The position numbers and the translations under genes are program-made. The notes beneath the pieces were generated by a model. It saw only the letters and a list, made by a program, of their open reading frames with translations. It was not told the origin of the DNA and made no database searches. Positions 45,415-54,958 of a stretch of 64,000 nt of DNA are shown one piece after another. Source of the stretch: Hansschlegelia plantiphila (GTDB lineage Bacteria > Pseudomonadota > Alphaproteobacteria > Rhizobiales > Methylopilaceae); NCBI RefSeq assembly GCF_027922265.1, contig NZ_BSFI01000004.1:186001-250000 (forward strand). The letters are read 5' to 3'. The number at the start of each line of letters is the position of its first letter. Position 1 is the first letter of the stretch.

Positions 45415-45777
45415 GTATTTGTTATTGAAGGAAGACATGGATGATCAGTCGACGATTCTGTCGAACGAGAAATAAGCAGGCAATTTTAGGGCCGATAAGC
45501 GTTCAGAATCAAAGGCTCACCACAGCATGCTCCAATCGCGTCCGCCGGACTGGCGAGCGTTACGCACCGGGAGCGCTGATGGAAACGTGATTTGGAGCTG
45601 AACGAGACTTGCGCTCGCAAGGGGCCAGAAGCGGCCTTGGCGCGTCATGGCCCACAAGAATGTGATCTTGAGAGAGGCCGCTGGCGAGCGATCGCGCCTC
45701 TGGCGGGCGCGCCTGCTCGGGGATCGGGCGAACGCTCCGGATCGTCAAGCCTGGGGCATGCGCCTTAGGTCGCGGCG

Positions 45778-46194
45778 TCAGTCGTCGCGATAGACCTTCT
45801 CGCGCCGCTCGTGGCGCTCCTGAGCCTCGATCGACAGCGTGGCGATCGGGCGCGCGTCCAGCCGGCGGAGCGAGATCGGCTCGCCCGTCTCCTCGCAATA
45901 GCCGTAGGTGCCGTCCTCGATGCGCGCGAGCGCCGCGTCGATCTTTGCGATCAGCTTGCGCTGGCGGTCGCGGGCGCGAAGTTCGATCGCCCGGTCGGTT
46001 TCCGACGAGGCGCGGTCGACGAGATCGGGGTGGTTCTGGTTCTCGTCCTGAAGGTGCTCGAGAGTCTCGCGGCTCTCGCGAAGCAACTCCTCGCGCCAGT
46101 TTTGCAACTTGTCGCGGAAGTAGCGCCGCTGCCGTTCGTTCATGAACGGCTCGCTTTCGGAAGGCCGATAGTCGTCTGCCAACTCGACGCTCAT
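45778..46194 (-). CDS. dksA: DksA-type RNA polymerase-binding regulator, zinc-less form
   Basis: DksA inserts a coiled coil into the RNA polymerase secondary channel and acts with ppGpp. The 138-residue protein has the coiled coil (RYFRDKLQNWREELLRES; RKLIAKIDAALARIEDG) with the Asp-x-x-Asp/Ala tip region around DLVDRASSETDRAIELR. The C-terminal globular part reads YGYCEETGEPISLRRLDARP and ends with ERHERREKVYRDD. Only one of the four zinc-binding cysteines of E. coli DksA remains, as is common in Rhizobiales. The ATG at 46194 fits the conserved length; a longer upstream frame is ignored. A good promoter lies 45 bases upstream. Confidence 0.93.
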   Translation of the reverse strand: MSVELADDYRPSESEPFMNERQRRYFRDKLQNWREELLRESRETLEHLQDENQNHPDLVDRASSETDRAIELRARDRQRKLIAKIDAALARIEDGTYGYCEETGEPISLRRLDARPIATLSIEAQERHERREKVYRDD

Positions 46195-46238
46195 GTGGAA
46201 GCCTCTGGACCGCACGCGGGAGTGATCGGACGGCGCGG

Positions 46239-46267
46239 AATATAGCCATCCCACGCAGTCCCGACAA
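46239..46267 (-). promoter_or_regulatory. dksA promoter
   Basis: On the minus strand TTGTCG is followed 17 bases later by TATATT, a good sigma-70-type pair. The -10 element ends 44 bases before the dksA start codon. Further upstream lie CGAACG-N9-CGTTCG (46311-46331) and AT-rich DNA that may be control sites. Confidence 0.7.
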
Positions 46268-46307
46268 TCAGAGAATTAACCACGAACCCGTTGATAATAG
46301 TACATAA

Positions 46308-47645
<1,338 letters not shown>

Positions 47646-47720
47646 CGACCGCGTGATTTGAACCCGCGGCCTCGGGCGTTACATCCCGCTTCCCGAGGCG
47701 ATTTCGACGGAGACGACACC

Positions 47721-48893
47721 ATGCGCCGAGCAGGTCTCGGACGGCTGACGCTGTCCATCGTCGCTTGCGCCGCGGCCGTCGGGATCGGCGTCGCCCAGGT
47801 CAGGACGCCGGCGCTCATCCAGTCGGAGAAGCAGGCCTTCACCGTGGAGACCGTCGCCGAGGGCCTCGAGCGGCCGTGGGGCCTCGCCTTCCTGCCGGAC
47901 GGCAAGATGCTGGTGACGGAGAAGGCCGGGCGGCTGCGGCTGGTCGCGGCGGACGGCAAGCTCGCGGCCCCGGTGACGGGGCTTCCCAAGGTCGACGCGC
48001 GAGGGCAGGGCGGCCTGTTCGACGTCGCGGTCGCTCCCGACTTCGCGAAGAATCGGCTCGTCTATTTCACCTTCGCTGAGGCCGGGGAGGGCGGCGTGAA
48101 CGGCACGGCGCTCGGCCGAGGTCGGCTGGCCGAGAACGCGGGCCGGCTGGAGGAGGTCACGGTGATCTGGCGTCAGTCGCCGAAATACGCCTCGACCAAG
48201 CATTTCGGCTCGCGCATCGCCTTCACGGGCGACGGCAAGATGTTCGTCACCACCGGCGAGCGGTCGGACGACGCCTTCCGCGTGAAGGCGCAGGCGCTCG
48301 ACGAGACGCTTGGCAAAGTGGTCCGGCTCGACCTCGACGGCCGGCCCGCCGCCGGAAATCCGTTCGAGGGCCGGGTGGGCGCAAAGCCGGAGATCTGGTC
48401 CTACGGCCACCGCAACATCCAGGGCGCGGCGATCGAGCCCGGCTCCGGCCAGCTTTGGACGGTAGAGCACGGCGCGCGCGGCGGCGACGAGCTGAACCAC
48501 CCGGAAGCGGGCAAGAACTACGGCTGGCCGGTGATCGCCTACGGGCGGGAATATTCTGGCGGCAAGATCGGCGAGGGGACCGAGAAGGCGGGGATGGAGC
48601 AGCCCGTCCATTACTGGGATCCGTCGATCGGCCCGTCCGGGCTCGTCTTCTACACAGGCGACGCCTATCCCGGATGGAAGGGAAACCTGTTCACCGGCGG
48701 CCTCGCCATCCCGATGCTCGACCGCATCGAACTGAGCGACGGCAAGGTCGTGAAGGAGGAGCGGCTGCTCGAGGATCTGGGCGAGCGCATCCGCGACGTG
48801 CGGCAGGGCCCGGACGGCCTGCTTTACCTGCTCACCGACAGCGACGAGGGCCGGGTTCTGCGGCTCAGGCCGGGCAAGGGCGTACGAAGTTAG
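47721..48893 (+). CDS. PQQ-dependent aldose sugar dehydrogenase (YliI/Asd-like)
   Basis: This is a periplasmic soluble sugar dehydrogenase with a six-bladed beta-propeller. The signal peptide is MRRAGLGRLTLSIVACAAAV. Propeller blocks are RPWGLAFLPDGKMLVTEKAG, GLFDVAVAPDFAKNRLVYFT, HFGSRIAFTGDGKMFVTTGE, YGHRNIQGAAIEPGSGQLWT and EHGARGGDELNHPEAGKNYG, which include the catalytic histidine and the calcium/PQQ contacts of E. coli YliI (also called Asd). Length, 390 residues, fits. The ATG at 47721 has GGAG 8 bases upstream. PQQ synthesis genes are not in the window, so whether PQQ or free calcium holds the active form here is not shown. Confidence 0.9.
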   Translation: MRRAGLGRLTLSIVACAAAVGIGVAQVRTPALIQSEKQAFTVETVAEGLERPWGLAFLPDGKMLVTEKAGRLRLVAADGKLAAPVTGLPKVDARGQGGLFDVAVAPDFAKNRLVYFTFAEAGEGGVNGTALGRGRLAENAGRLEEVTVIWRQSPKYASTKHFGSRIAFTGDGKMFVTTGERSDDAFRVKAQALDETLGKVVRLDLDGRPAAGNPFEGRVGAKPEIWSYGHRNIQGAAIEPGSGQLWTVEHGARGGDELNHPEAGKNYGWPVIAYGREYSGGKIGEGTEKAGMEQPVHYWDPSIGPSGLVFYTGDAYPGWKGNLFTGGLAIPMLDRIELSDGKVVKEERLLEDLGERIRDVRQGPDGLLYLLTDSDEGRVLRLRPGKGVRS

Positions 48894-49203
48894 ACGGATA
48901 GCCCGGGCTCATCCCGCCATCGTCAACCGCCGCCGGGAAGCGCCGCCGCCGCTGGGGACTCCCTGCCGGCGGGGTGGGCGCCGGACGATCGCCGACGCCG
49001 AAGCCGGCTCGCATCCGCAAGCCTGAAGATCCCCAGGCGGCTGGACGTCTGTCGCTTGCCGGCAGGAGCGCGGCTGCCGGACTTCGGTGATCTGGCCGCG
49101 GCCGCCATTGGGCGACGCGGGGCGGTGCGATCTTCTCGCCGGCGGCGGGCCTTAGCCAGATCGCCCCGCTACGGAACGGCGGCGCAAGGCCACCGTTCCA
49201 GCT
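48894..49203. other. Gap of 310 bases between the sugar dehydrogenase and fliO
   Basis: This GC-rich stretch holds no frame I would call coding. Near its right end GGAACGG and CCGTTCC can pair over a 13-base loop, which may terminate either converging transcript. Nothing else is visible. Confidence 0.5.
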
Positions 49204-50451
49204 TTACGGCTTTGGCTTGGCGACATCCCGTCCGAGAAGCGTCGCCATCTCAGCCTCCAGCGAGGCGAAGGGATCTTCATCCAGGGCGGGCGCCGGCCTG
49301 CTTTCAGACGCCGCGACGCGGGGCTCGGGCTTCACCTCTGGCGCGGTCGATGACGGCTCGGATTTCTGGGCCGGGGGCATAACCAGCGGCGGGAACTCGC
49401 GCGGGGTGTCCTTGGATGGCGCGGAGGCGACGGGCGCGGGAGCCGATGGCTCGGGCGCCTTAGGGGCGGGTTCCGGAATCTTCGGCGCGGGTTCCGGGGT
49501 CGGCTCCTTTGCCGAGGCTGCGGGTTCGGGGCTCTTCGCCCCCGCAGCCGGAGCCGGCTTCGGAGCCGGTTCGGGAGATTTGGCCGCAGCTGGCGTGACC
49601 GGCCGCCTTAGCGCAGCTGCGAGACGCTCGGCGATCTCGGTCGAACGGCTGTCGCCCTGGCCAGGACGGGGCGCGGGTCCCGCGATGATCGGCTGCGGCG
49701 CAGGAGGCGGGGGGGCGGCCGGGGCAGGTTCGGGCTTCGCGGCGACCGGCTCCGGCGCTGCGGGCGGCGCGGCCGGCGCAGGGCTCGTGGGCTTCGAAGC
49801 GGGCGGCGTGACGGCGACGGGGGGAGCCGCCGGCTTGGGCGGAGCGACCGGCGCGGCGGGCGGCGGCGGGGCGGCGGGCTTCGGAGCCGGCGCTGCGGCC
49901 TGCGGAGCGGGCGTCACGGATCTTACGGGGGGGACCGTCGGCTCGCCGCGCGACGGCGCCATCGGGGGCGCTTCGACGGAGCGAGGGCCGCCGCGGTCGG
50001 CCGGCCGGAGCTGGGCGGCGCGTTCGGCGTTCTGCGGCGCGGGCGGCGCGACCTGCGGGGCGGCGCGCTGGGCGGGGCTGGCCTGCGGCGGAATCGTGCG
50101 GGCCGCCGGCGCCTCCGGGGCAGGCGCCGACTCGCGTTGGACGGGCATGCCGGTCGGCACTCTCAGGATTCCGCTCTCGACCACGATGTCGTTCGGGCCG
50201 CCGATCATCACGAGATGCTCGACATTGTCCCGGCGCACGATCACCAGCCGGCGGCGACCGTCGACGGCCAGCACGTCAAGCACACCGAGACGCGGCTGGC
50301 GCGACCGGCCGGCCATCGCCGCTCCGCCAAGCCGCTGACCGCCGAAGCGCTTCTGCAGCCAAGCCGCAAGGATGACCAGCGCGATGACGAATGCGAGGGC
50401 CAGAGCAATCTTGAGAGGCGTCGGAATTCCGCCGAGGAACTGATCGAACAC
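49204..50451 (-). CDS. fliO: Flagellar biosynthetic protein FliO with long Pro/Ala-rich tail
   Basis: FliO assists assembly of the flagellar type III export gate. The first 110 residues match FliO: a membrane helix (PTPLKIALALAFVIALVILA, about 11-31), a basic cytoplasmic segment (AAWLQKRFGGQRLGGAAM), and the beta-rich part (LGVLDVLAVDGRRRLVIVRR then DNVEHLVMIGGPNDIVVESG). The remaining 300 residues are a low-complexity Pro/Ala/Glu/Lys tail ending FASLEAEMATLLGRDVAKPK, so the protein has 415 residues while classic FliO has about 120. Such long tails occur in related alphaproteobacteria. A CtrA-type box lies about 150 bases upstream. Confidence 0.82.
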   Translation of the reverse strand: MFDQFLGGIPTPLKIALALAFVIALVILAAWLQKRFGGQRLGGAAMAGRSRQPRLGVLDVLAVDGRRRLVIVRRDNVEHLVMIGGPNDIVVESGILRVPTGMPVQRESAPAPEAPAARTIPPQASPAQRAAPQVAPPAPQNAERAAQLRPADRGGPRSVEAPPMAPSRGEPTVPPVRSVTPAPQAAAPAPKPAAPPPPAAPVAPPKPAAPPVAVTPPASKPTSPAPAAPPAAPEPVAAKPEPAPAAPPPPAPQPIIAGPAPRPGQGDSRSTEIAERLAAALRRPVTPAAAKSPEPAPKPAPAAGAKSPEPAASAKEPTPEPAPKIPEPAPKAPEPSAPAPVASAPSKDTPREFPPLVMPPAQKSEPSSTAPEVKPEPRVAASESRPAPALDEDPFASLEAEMATLLGRDVAKPKP

Positions 50452-50599
50452 GCGGTCTCACCCCAATCTCGAAAGCGCGGCGAAGGCCCGGCAGGCCTCC
50501 GCGACGGCGCGGCCGTCGAGCGCGTCGGATCACGTGACCGCGACCCGCTCGTTCGTCATAGCCAAAGTCACGTCCAAGGTGAACGGAAACTTAACGTTC

Positions 50600-50616
50600 T
50601 TAACGGCCGGTTAACC
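50600..50616. promoter_or_regulatory. CtrA-type binding box
   Basis: TTAA-CGGCCGG-TTAACC matches the full CtrA consensus TTAA-N7-TTAA(C). Another TTAA lies 9 bases before it (50591). The site is between the divergent fliO and cckA genes, 149 bases from the fliO start and about 390 from cckA. CtrA controls flagellar genes in Caulobacter and relatives, so regulation of fliO is plausible. Confidence 0.65.
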
Positions 50617-51009
50617 ATGGATGCGGCAGATTTTGCCGGGTGGACGCGCATTCCGCGAAAATCGAACCGCATGGCGCAGGCGCCTCACCTCCCGCTTTCC
50701 TATGATTCGTCAGGGTGCAACGGCGTGGTCGGGGCGGTCGATCCGCCGCTTCTTGCGCCTCTTAAGACGAAGATGCGCTGGCATGAGGCGATCGCAGACG
50801 CCTGACGATCGATCTCGCCGACGGAAACGCCAATTTCTGAAACATGCGCGCGTCTGGGGGCCGGATCTTCGCTTCGCGCCGCCTGGGGGCAGGGCGATAT
50901 GTGTCCCGTCCCGTCGCGGGACTTGTTGAAACCGGACGCGGTCAGCCTCATGGTCTCGCCACGCGGCGGAGCACGCCCGAATCGCCCCCCGCTCGTCGCG
51001 CGAGGAAGC

Positions 51010-53568
51010 ATGAGCAGCATCGTCGAGGGAGACCGTGTGGTCGCAGAGCCGCCGATCGACCGCAGCGGCCGGGCGGGCTCCGTCGGGCTGGTGATGCTGC
51101 TCGCGCTCGCGCTGGTCGGCGCCGGGCTCGCGATCTCGTTCCTGCAGGGCGACGCCGCGCAGCCGTGGATTCTGGCGCTGCTCGCGGGCCTTTCGGTGAT
51201 CGGCGTTTTCGCGCTGTTCGCCGGCGCGCTCGGGCTGATCAGCTTCGCGAGCCGCGGCTCGCGCGACGATCTATCCCGCGCGATCGCCGCGACCGCGGAG
51301 GAGGGCATCCTCGTCACCGACGAGAGCGGGCGCATCGTCTACGCCAATGACGCCTATCTCGACCTCACCCGCGCCGAGGGGCCGGCCTCGGCCCGCACCG
51401 TCGAGCGCGTCTTCGCCGGAAACGCCGACGTGGCGGAGGCGATCTACCGGCTGGCGCAGGCCGCGCGCTCGGGAAAGCGGGCCTTCGAGGAGGCGCGCGC
51501 CACGCTCGCCGACGGACAGGGCGCCTGGTTCCGAATCGGCGTGCGGCCCGTCACGCGGCCGGGCGCCGGGGGCGTCGAGACGGTGTGGACGCTGGCCGAT
51601 GTCTCCGCCGAGCGCGAGCGCCATGAGAACGTCTTTCAGGAGCTGCAGCACGCCGTCGACTTCCTCGATCACGCGCCGGCCGGCTTCTTCGCGGCGGAAG
51701 GCGACGGCGCGATCGTCTACATGAACGCGACGCTCGCCGGCTGGCTCGACCAGGATCTGACCCGGATCGGCTCCGGCGCGCTGAAGCTGCGAGAGATTCT
51801 CGCCGGCGACGGCGCGGCGCTGGTGGAGCAGGCGCCCCCCAAGCCGGGCGCGGTGACGACCGAGATCATCGACGTCGACCTGCGCACGCGAGGCGGCCGC
51901 TCTCTCCCCGCGAGGTTGCTGCACGCGGTCGCGTGGGATGCGGCGGGGCGCGCGGGCGCTTCGCGTACGCTGGTGCTCGACCGCGGGCCCGGCGCCGACG
52001 TCTCGGAGCCGCTGCGGGCGGCGGAGGTGCGCTTCGCCCGCTTCTTCAACAACACCCCGCTCGCGATCGCGACCGTCGACGCGCGCGGCCGGACGCTCCG
52101 GACGAACGCGCCGTTCGCAAAGCTGTTCGGCGAACGGCTGCGCGGCGAGCCGGGGGCGGAGCGCTCGATCGCGGCCGCCTTCGTCGGCGAGCGCGACCGG
52201 GCGGCGATCGAGGCCGCGATCGCGGCGGCCGCGGGCGGCGTGGGCGACGTCCCGCCAGTCGACGTGACGCTGCCCGGCGAAGGCGGCCGCTCGGCCCGGC
52301 TGTTCGTGGCGCGCGTCGACGACGGCGAGGGCGACGACCACGAGGCGGCGGTGGTCTATGCGCTCGACACCACCGACCAGCGGGCGCTGGAGGCGAAGTT
52401 CGCGCAGAGCCAGAAGATGACCGCCGTCGGCCAGCTCGCCGGCGGCGTGGCGCACGACTTCAACAACGTGCTGACCGCGATCATCGGCTATTCGGACCTG
52501 CTGCTGGCGAACCACCGGCCGACCGATCCGTCCTTCCAGGACATCATGCAGATCAAGCAGAACGCGAACCGGGCGGCGAGCCTCGTGCGCCAGCTGCTCG
52601 CGTTCTCGCGCCGCCAGACGCTGCGCCCGCAGGTGATCGCGCTCGGCGACGTGCTGGCCGAGCTCCGCATGCTGCTCGGGCGCCTCGTCGGCGAGAACGT
52701 CAAGCTCGAGCTCGTCCACGGCCGCGACCTGTGGCGGGTGAAGGCGGACCTCAACCAGTTCGAACAGGTGATCATCAACCTCGTGGTCAACGCCCGGGAC
52801 GCGATGGGCGAGGAGGGCGGCGCGGTGACGATCCGCACGCGCAACGTGCCGGCCGACGAGGTGCGGACGTTCGGCGACGTCGAGCTCGCGCGCGCCGACT
52901 ACGTGTTGATCGACGTCGAGGACACCGGGCCCGGCATCCCGCCCGAGATCCTCGACAAGATCTTCGAGCCGTTCTTCTCGACCAAGGAGGTCGGCAAGGG
53001 CACGGGACTGGGCCTGTCCACGGTCTACGGCATCGTCAAGCAGACCGACGGCTACGTCTTCGCGCTGTCTGAGCCCGGCAAGGGCGCGACCTTCCGCATC
53101 CTGCTGCCGCGCCACACAGCCGTCGAGGAGCCGGAGGAGGTCAAGCCCGCCGCGGCCGCCTCGGGCTCGCAGGACATGACCGGGCGCGGCACCGTGCTGC
53201 TGGTCGAGGACGAGGACGCGGTGCGCGCCTTCGCCTCGCGGGCGCTGGCCTCGCGCGGCTACACGGTGGTGGAGGCGAGCTCCGGCGTGGAGGCGCTCGA
53301 GCGCATGAAGGAGCGCGGGCCGGAGATCGAGCTCGTGGTCTCCGACGTCGTGATGCCGGAGATGGACGGGCCGAGCCTGCTCCGGGAGCTGCGCAAGACC
53401 CAGCCGCACCTCAAGATCATCTTCGTCTCGGGCTACGCCGAAGACGCCTTCAAGAAGAACCTGCCGGACGGCGAGACCTTCGCCTTCCTGCCGAAGCCGT
53501 TCTCGCTGAAGCAGCTCGTGCAGGCGGTGAAGGAGACGATGGGCTCGGATCCCACGGCCCGGGACTGA
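51010..53568 (+). CDS. cckA: CckA hybrid sensor kinase
   Basis: CckA heads the CckA-ChpT-CtrA phosphorelay that controls the cell cycle and flagella. The 852-residue protein has two membrane helices (about 23-45 and 53-79), then three PAS-like sensor regions (about 93-195, 205-320 and 345-460). The histidine kinase core has His482 in [20 protein letters not shown], the N-box [21 protein letters not shown]1 [11 protein letters not shown], and [15 protein letters not shown]-terminal receiver carries Asp779 in [12 protein letters not shown] and FLPKPFS. The ATG at 51010 follows GAGGA closely; an ATG 37 codons upstream would add no known domain. The 558 bases before it hold the CtrA box and nothing else I recognise. 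recA and alaS follow. Confidence 0.95.
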   Translation: MSSIVEGDRVVAEPPIDRSGRAGSVGLVMLLALALVGAGLAISFLQGDAAQPWILALLAGLSVIGVFALFAGALGLISFASRGSRDDLSRAIAATAEEGILVTDESGRIVYANDAYLDLTRAEGPASARTVERVFAGNADVAEAIYRLAQAARSGKRAFEEARATLADGQGAWFRIGVRPVTRPGAGGVETVWTLADVSAERERHENVFQELQHAVDFLDHAPAGFFAAEGDGAIVYMNATLAGWLDQDLTRIGSGALKLREILAGDGAALVEQAPPKPGAVTTEIIDVDLRTRGGRSLPARLLHAVAWDAAGRAGASRTLVLDRGPGADVSEPLRAAEVRFARFFNNTPLAIATVDARGRTLRTNAPFAKLFGERLRGEPGAERSIAAAFVGERDRAAIEAAIAAAAGGVGDVPPVDVTLPGEGGRSARLFVARVDDGEGDDHEAAVVYALDTTDQRALEAKFAQSQKMTAVGQLAGGVAHDFNNVLTAIIGYSDLLLANHRPTDPSFQDIMQIKQNANRAASLVRQLLAFSRRQTLRPQVIALGDVLAELRMLLGRLVGENVKLELVHGRDLWRVKADLNQFEQVIINLVVNARDAMGEEGGAVTIRTRNVPADEVRTFGDVELARADYVLIDVEDTGPGIPPEILDKIFEPFFSTKEVGKGTGLGLSTVYGIVKQTDGYVFALSEPGKGATFRILLPRHTAVEEPEEVKPAAAASGSQDMTGRGTVLLVEDEDAVRAFASRALASRGYTVVEASSGVEALERMKERGPEIELVVSDVVMPEMDGPSLLRELRKTQPHLKIIFVSGYAEDAFKKNLPDGETFAFLPKPFSLKQLVQAVKETMGSDPTARD

Positions 53569-53628
53569 CCGGATCAGAATAAGAACACGCCGTGGAAAGG
53601 CAAGCGACGGCAAGAGGTTGCCGCCCAC

Positions 53629-53657
53629 TTGCGTAGTCGGAACAAAGCAGGTACATC
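53629..53657 (+). promoter_or_regulatory. recA promoter with SOS-like site
   Basis: TTGCGT and TACATC are 17 bases apart. Between them lies GAAC-AAAGCAG-GTAC (53640-53654), one mismatch from the alphaproteobacterial LexA box GAAC-N7-GAAC. The overlap explains SOS control of recA; the mismatch is in the second half. Confidence 0.7.
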
Positions 53658-53704
53658 TGCTGCATTGAAGGTCTGTCCGGCCCCGTGCCATAAGGAGCGA
53701 CTCG

Positions 53705-54781
53705 ATGTCCCAATCCGCACTCCGCCTCGTCGAAGGAAGCTCCATGGACAAGACCAAGGCGCTCGACGCCGCGCTCGCGCAGATCGACCGCGCCTTCGGC
53801 AAGGGATCGATCATGCGGCTCGGCGCCGGCCAGGTGCTCGCCGAGATCGAGGTGGTGTCGACCGGGTCGCTCGGGCTCGACATCGCGCTTGGCGTCGGCG
53901 GGTTGCCGCGCGGCCGGGTGATCGAGATCTTCGGCCCGGAAAGCTCGGGCAAGACGACGCTCGCGCTCCACACCATCGCGGAAGCGCAAAAGAAGGGCGG
54001 CGTCTGCGCCTTCGTTGACGCCGAGCACGCGCTCGACCCGATCTACGCCCGCAAGCTCGGCGTCGACCTCGAGGACCTGCTGATCTCGCAGCCCGACACC
54101 GGCGAGCAGGCGCTCGAGATCGCCGACACGCTGGTCCGCTCCGGCGCGGTCGACGTGCTGGTGGTCGACTCGGTCGCGGCGCTGACGCCTCGCGCCGAGC
54201 TCGAGGGCGAGATGGGCGAGGTCCAGCCCGGCCTGCAGGCCCGCCTGATGAGCCAGGCGCTCAGGAAGCTCACCGGTTCGATCTCGAAGTCGAACACGAT
54301 GGTGATCTTCATCAACCAGATCCGCATGAAGATCGGCGTGATGTACGGCTCGCCGGAGACCACGACGGGCGGCAACGCGCTCAAGTTCTACGCGTCTGTC
54401 CGTCTCGACATCCGCCGCATCGGCGCGATCAAGGACCGCGACGAGGTCGTCGGCAACCAGACCCGCGTCAAGGTGGTGAAGAACAAGGTCGCGCCACCGT
54501 TCAAGCAGGTCGAGTTCGACATCATGTACGGCGAGGGCGTCTCGAAGGCGGGCGAGCTCGTCGACCTCGGCGTCAAGGCCGGCATCGTCGAGAAGTCGGG
54601 CGCCTGGTACTCCTTCGACAGCCAGCGCCTCGGCCAGGGCCGCGAGAACGCCAAGGCGTTCCTCAAGGAGAACGTCGAGATCGCGCAGCGGATCGAGGCC
54701 GCGGTCCGGGCCGCCGCCGGCATCATCGCCGACAAGATCTTCGACGAGGTCGACCCGAACGACCCTGACGTCGACGCCTGA
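53705..54781 (+). CDS. recA: DNA recombinase RecA
   Basis: RecA drives homologous strand exchange and activates LexA cleavage. The 358-residue sequence has the Walker A motif [16 protein letters not shown], Walker [20 protein letters not shown], the L1/L2 DNA-binding loops around [18 protein letters not shown] and [20 protein letters not shown], and the usual acidic end ([12 protein letters not shown]). AAGGAG lies 7 bases before the ATG. It sits between cckA and alaS, an arrangement widely conserved in Rhizobiales. Nothing is unusual. Confidence 0.98.
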   Translation: MSQSALRLVEGSSMDKTKALDAALAQIDRAFGKGSIMRLGAGQVLAEIEVVSTGSLGLDIALGVGGLPRGRVIEIFGPESSGKTTLALHTIAEAQKKGGVCAFVDAEHALDPIYARKLGVDLEDLLISQPDTGEQALEIADTLVRSGAVDVLVVDSVAALTPRAELEGEMGEVQPGLQARLMSQALRKLTGSISKSNTMVIFINQIRMKIGVMYGSPETTTGGNALKFYASVRLDIRRIGAIKDRDEVVGNQTRVKVVKNKVAPPFKQVEFDIMYGEGVSKAGELVDLGVKAGIVEKSGAWYSFDSQRLGQGRENAKAFLKENVEIAQRIEAAVRAAAGIIADKIFDEVDPNDPDVDA

Positions 54782-54958
54782 TCGGCCGGCCGGGCTCTCA
54801 CGTCGCGGCCCGTTTTCTGGACAGGCGAGGAATGAGGCGATTAAGGTGCGCCCGCGCCCCGTTGCGCGCAGCCTCAGGGAGGCGCGTGCGACGGGGCGCC
54901 GGCCGTTTCCGGCCGCCCTTACCTTGAGCCTTCCATCCGGCAAGACATTTTGGGCACG

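Larger units (their letters stand above)
45075..45777. other. Non-coding region upstream of the carrier gene, AT-richer core
   Basis: About 700 bases hold no convincing gene. The middle (45290-45530) is clearly more AT-rich than the rest of the window. It contains the overlapping symmetric sites ATGCCA-ATCCA-TGGCAT (45333-45349) and TGGCATGCCA (45344-45353), and GTTATC-TGATC-GATAAC (45398-45414). A 12-codon frame after GAAGGAAG at 45437 is noted but weak. The region likely holds control sites for the leftward carrier gene; the right third, before dksA, shows nothing I can name. Confidence 0.5.

Noticed and set aside
45437..45475. 12-codon frame with a good GAAGGAAG ribosome site, a possible leader peptide
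   Set aside because: No gene follows it in the same direction, so a leader role cannot be supported; kept only as a note in the non-coding region.
47646..47710. Minus-strand T-arm-like sequence (GGTTCAAATC) suggesting a tRNA or tRNA remnant
   Set aside because: Only four of five T-stem pairs form and no acceptor, D-arm or anticodon arm can be built around it.
50617..50805. 62-codon frame starting right after the CtrA box
   Set aside because: No ribosome site, no family resemblance; the CtrA box and fliO/cckA control region explain this stretch better.
51271..53976. Long minus-strand frame across cckA
   Set aside because: Antisense shadow of a well-conserved kinase gene, with compositional bias only.
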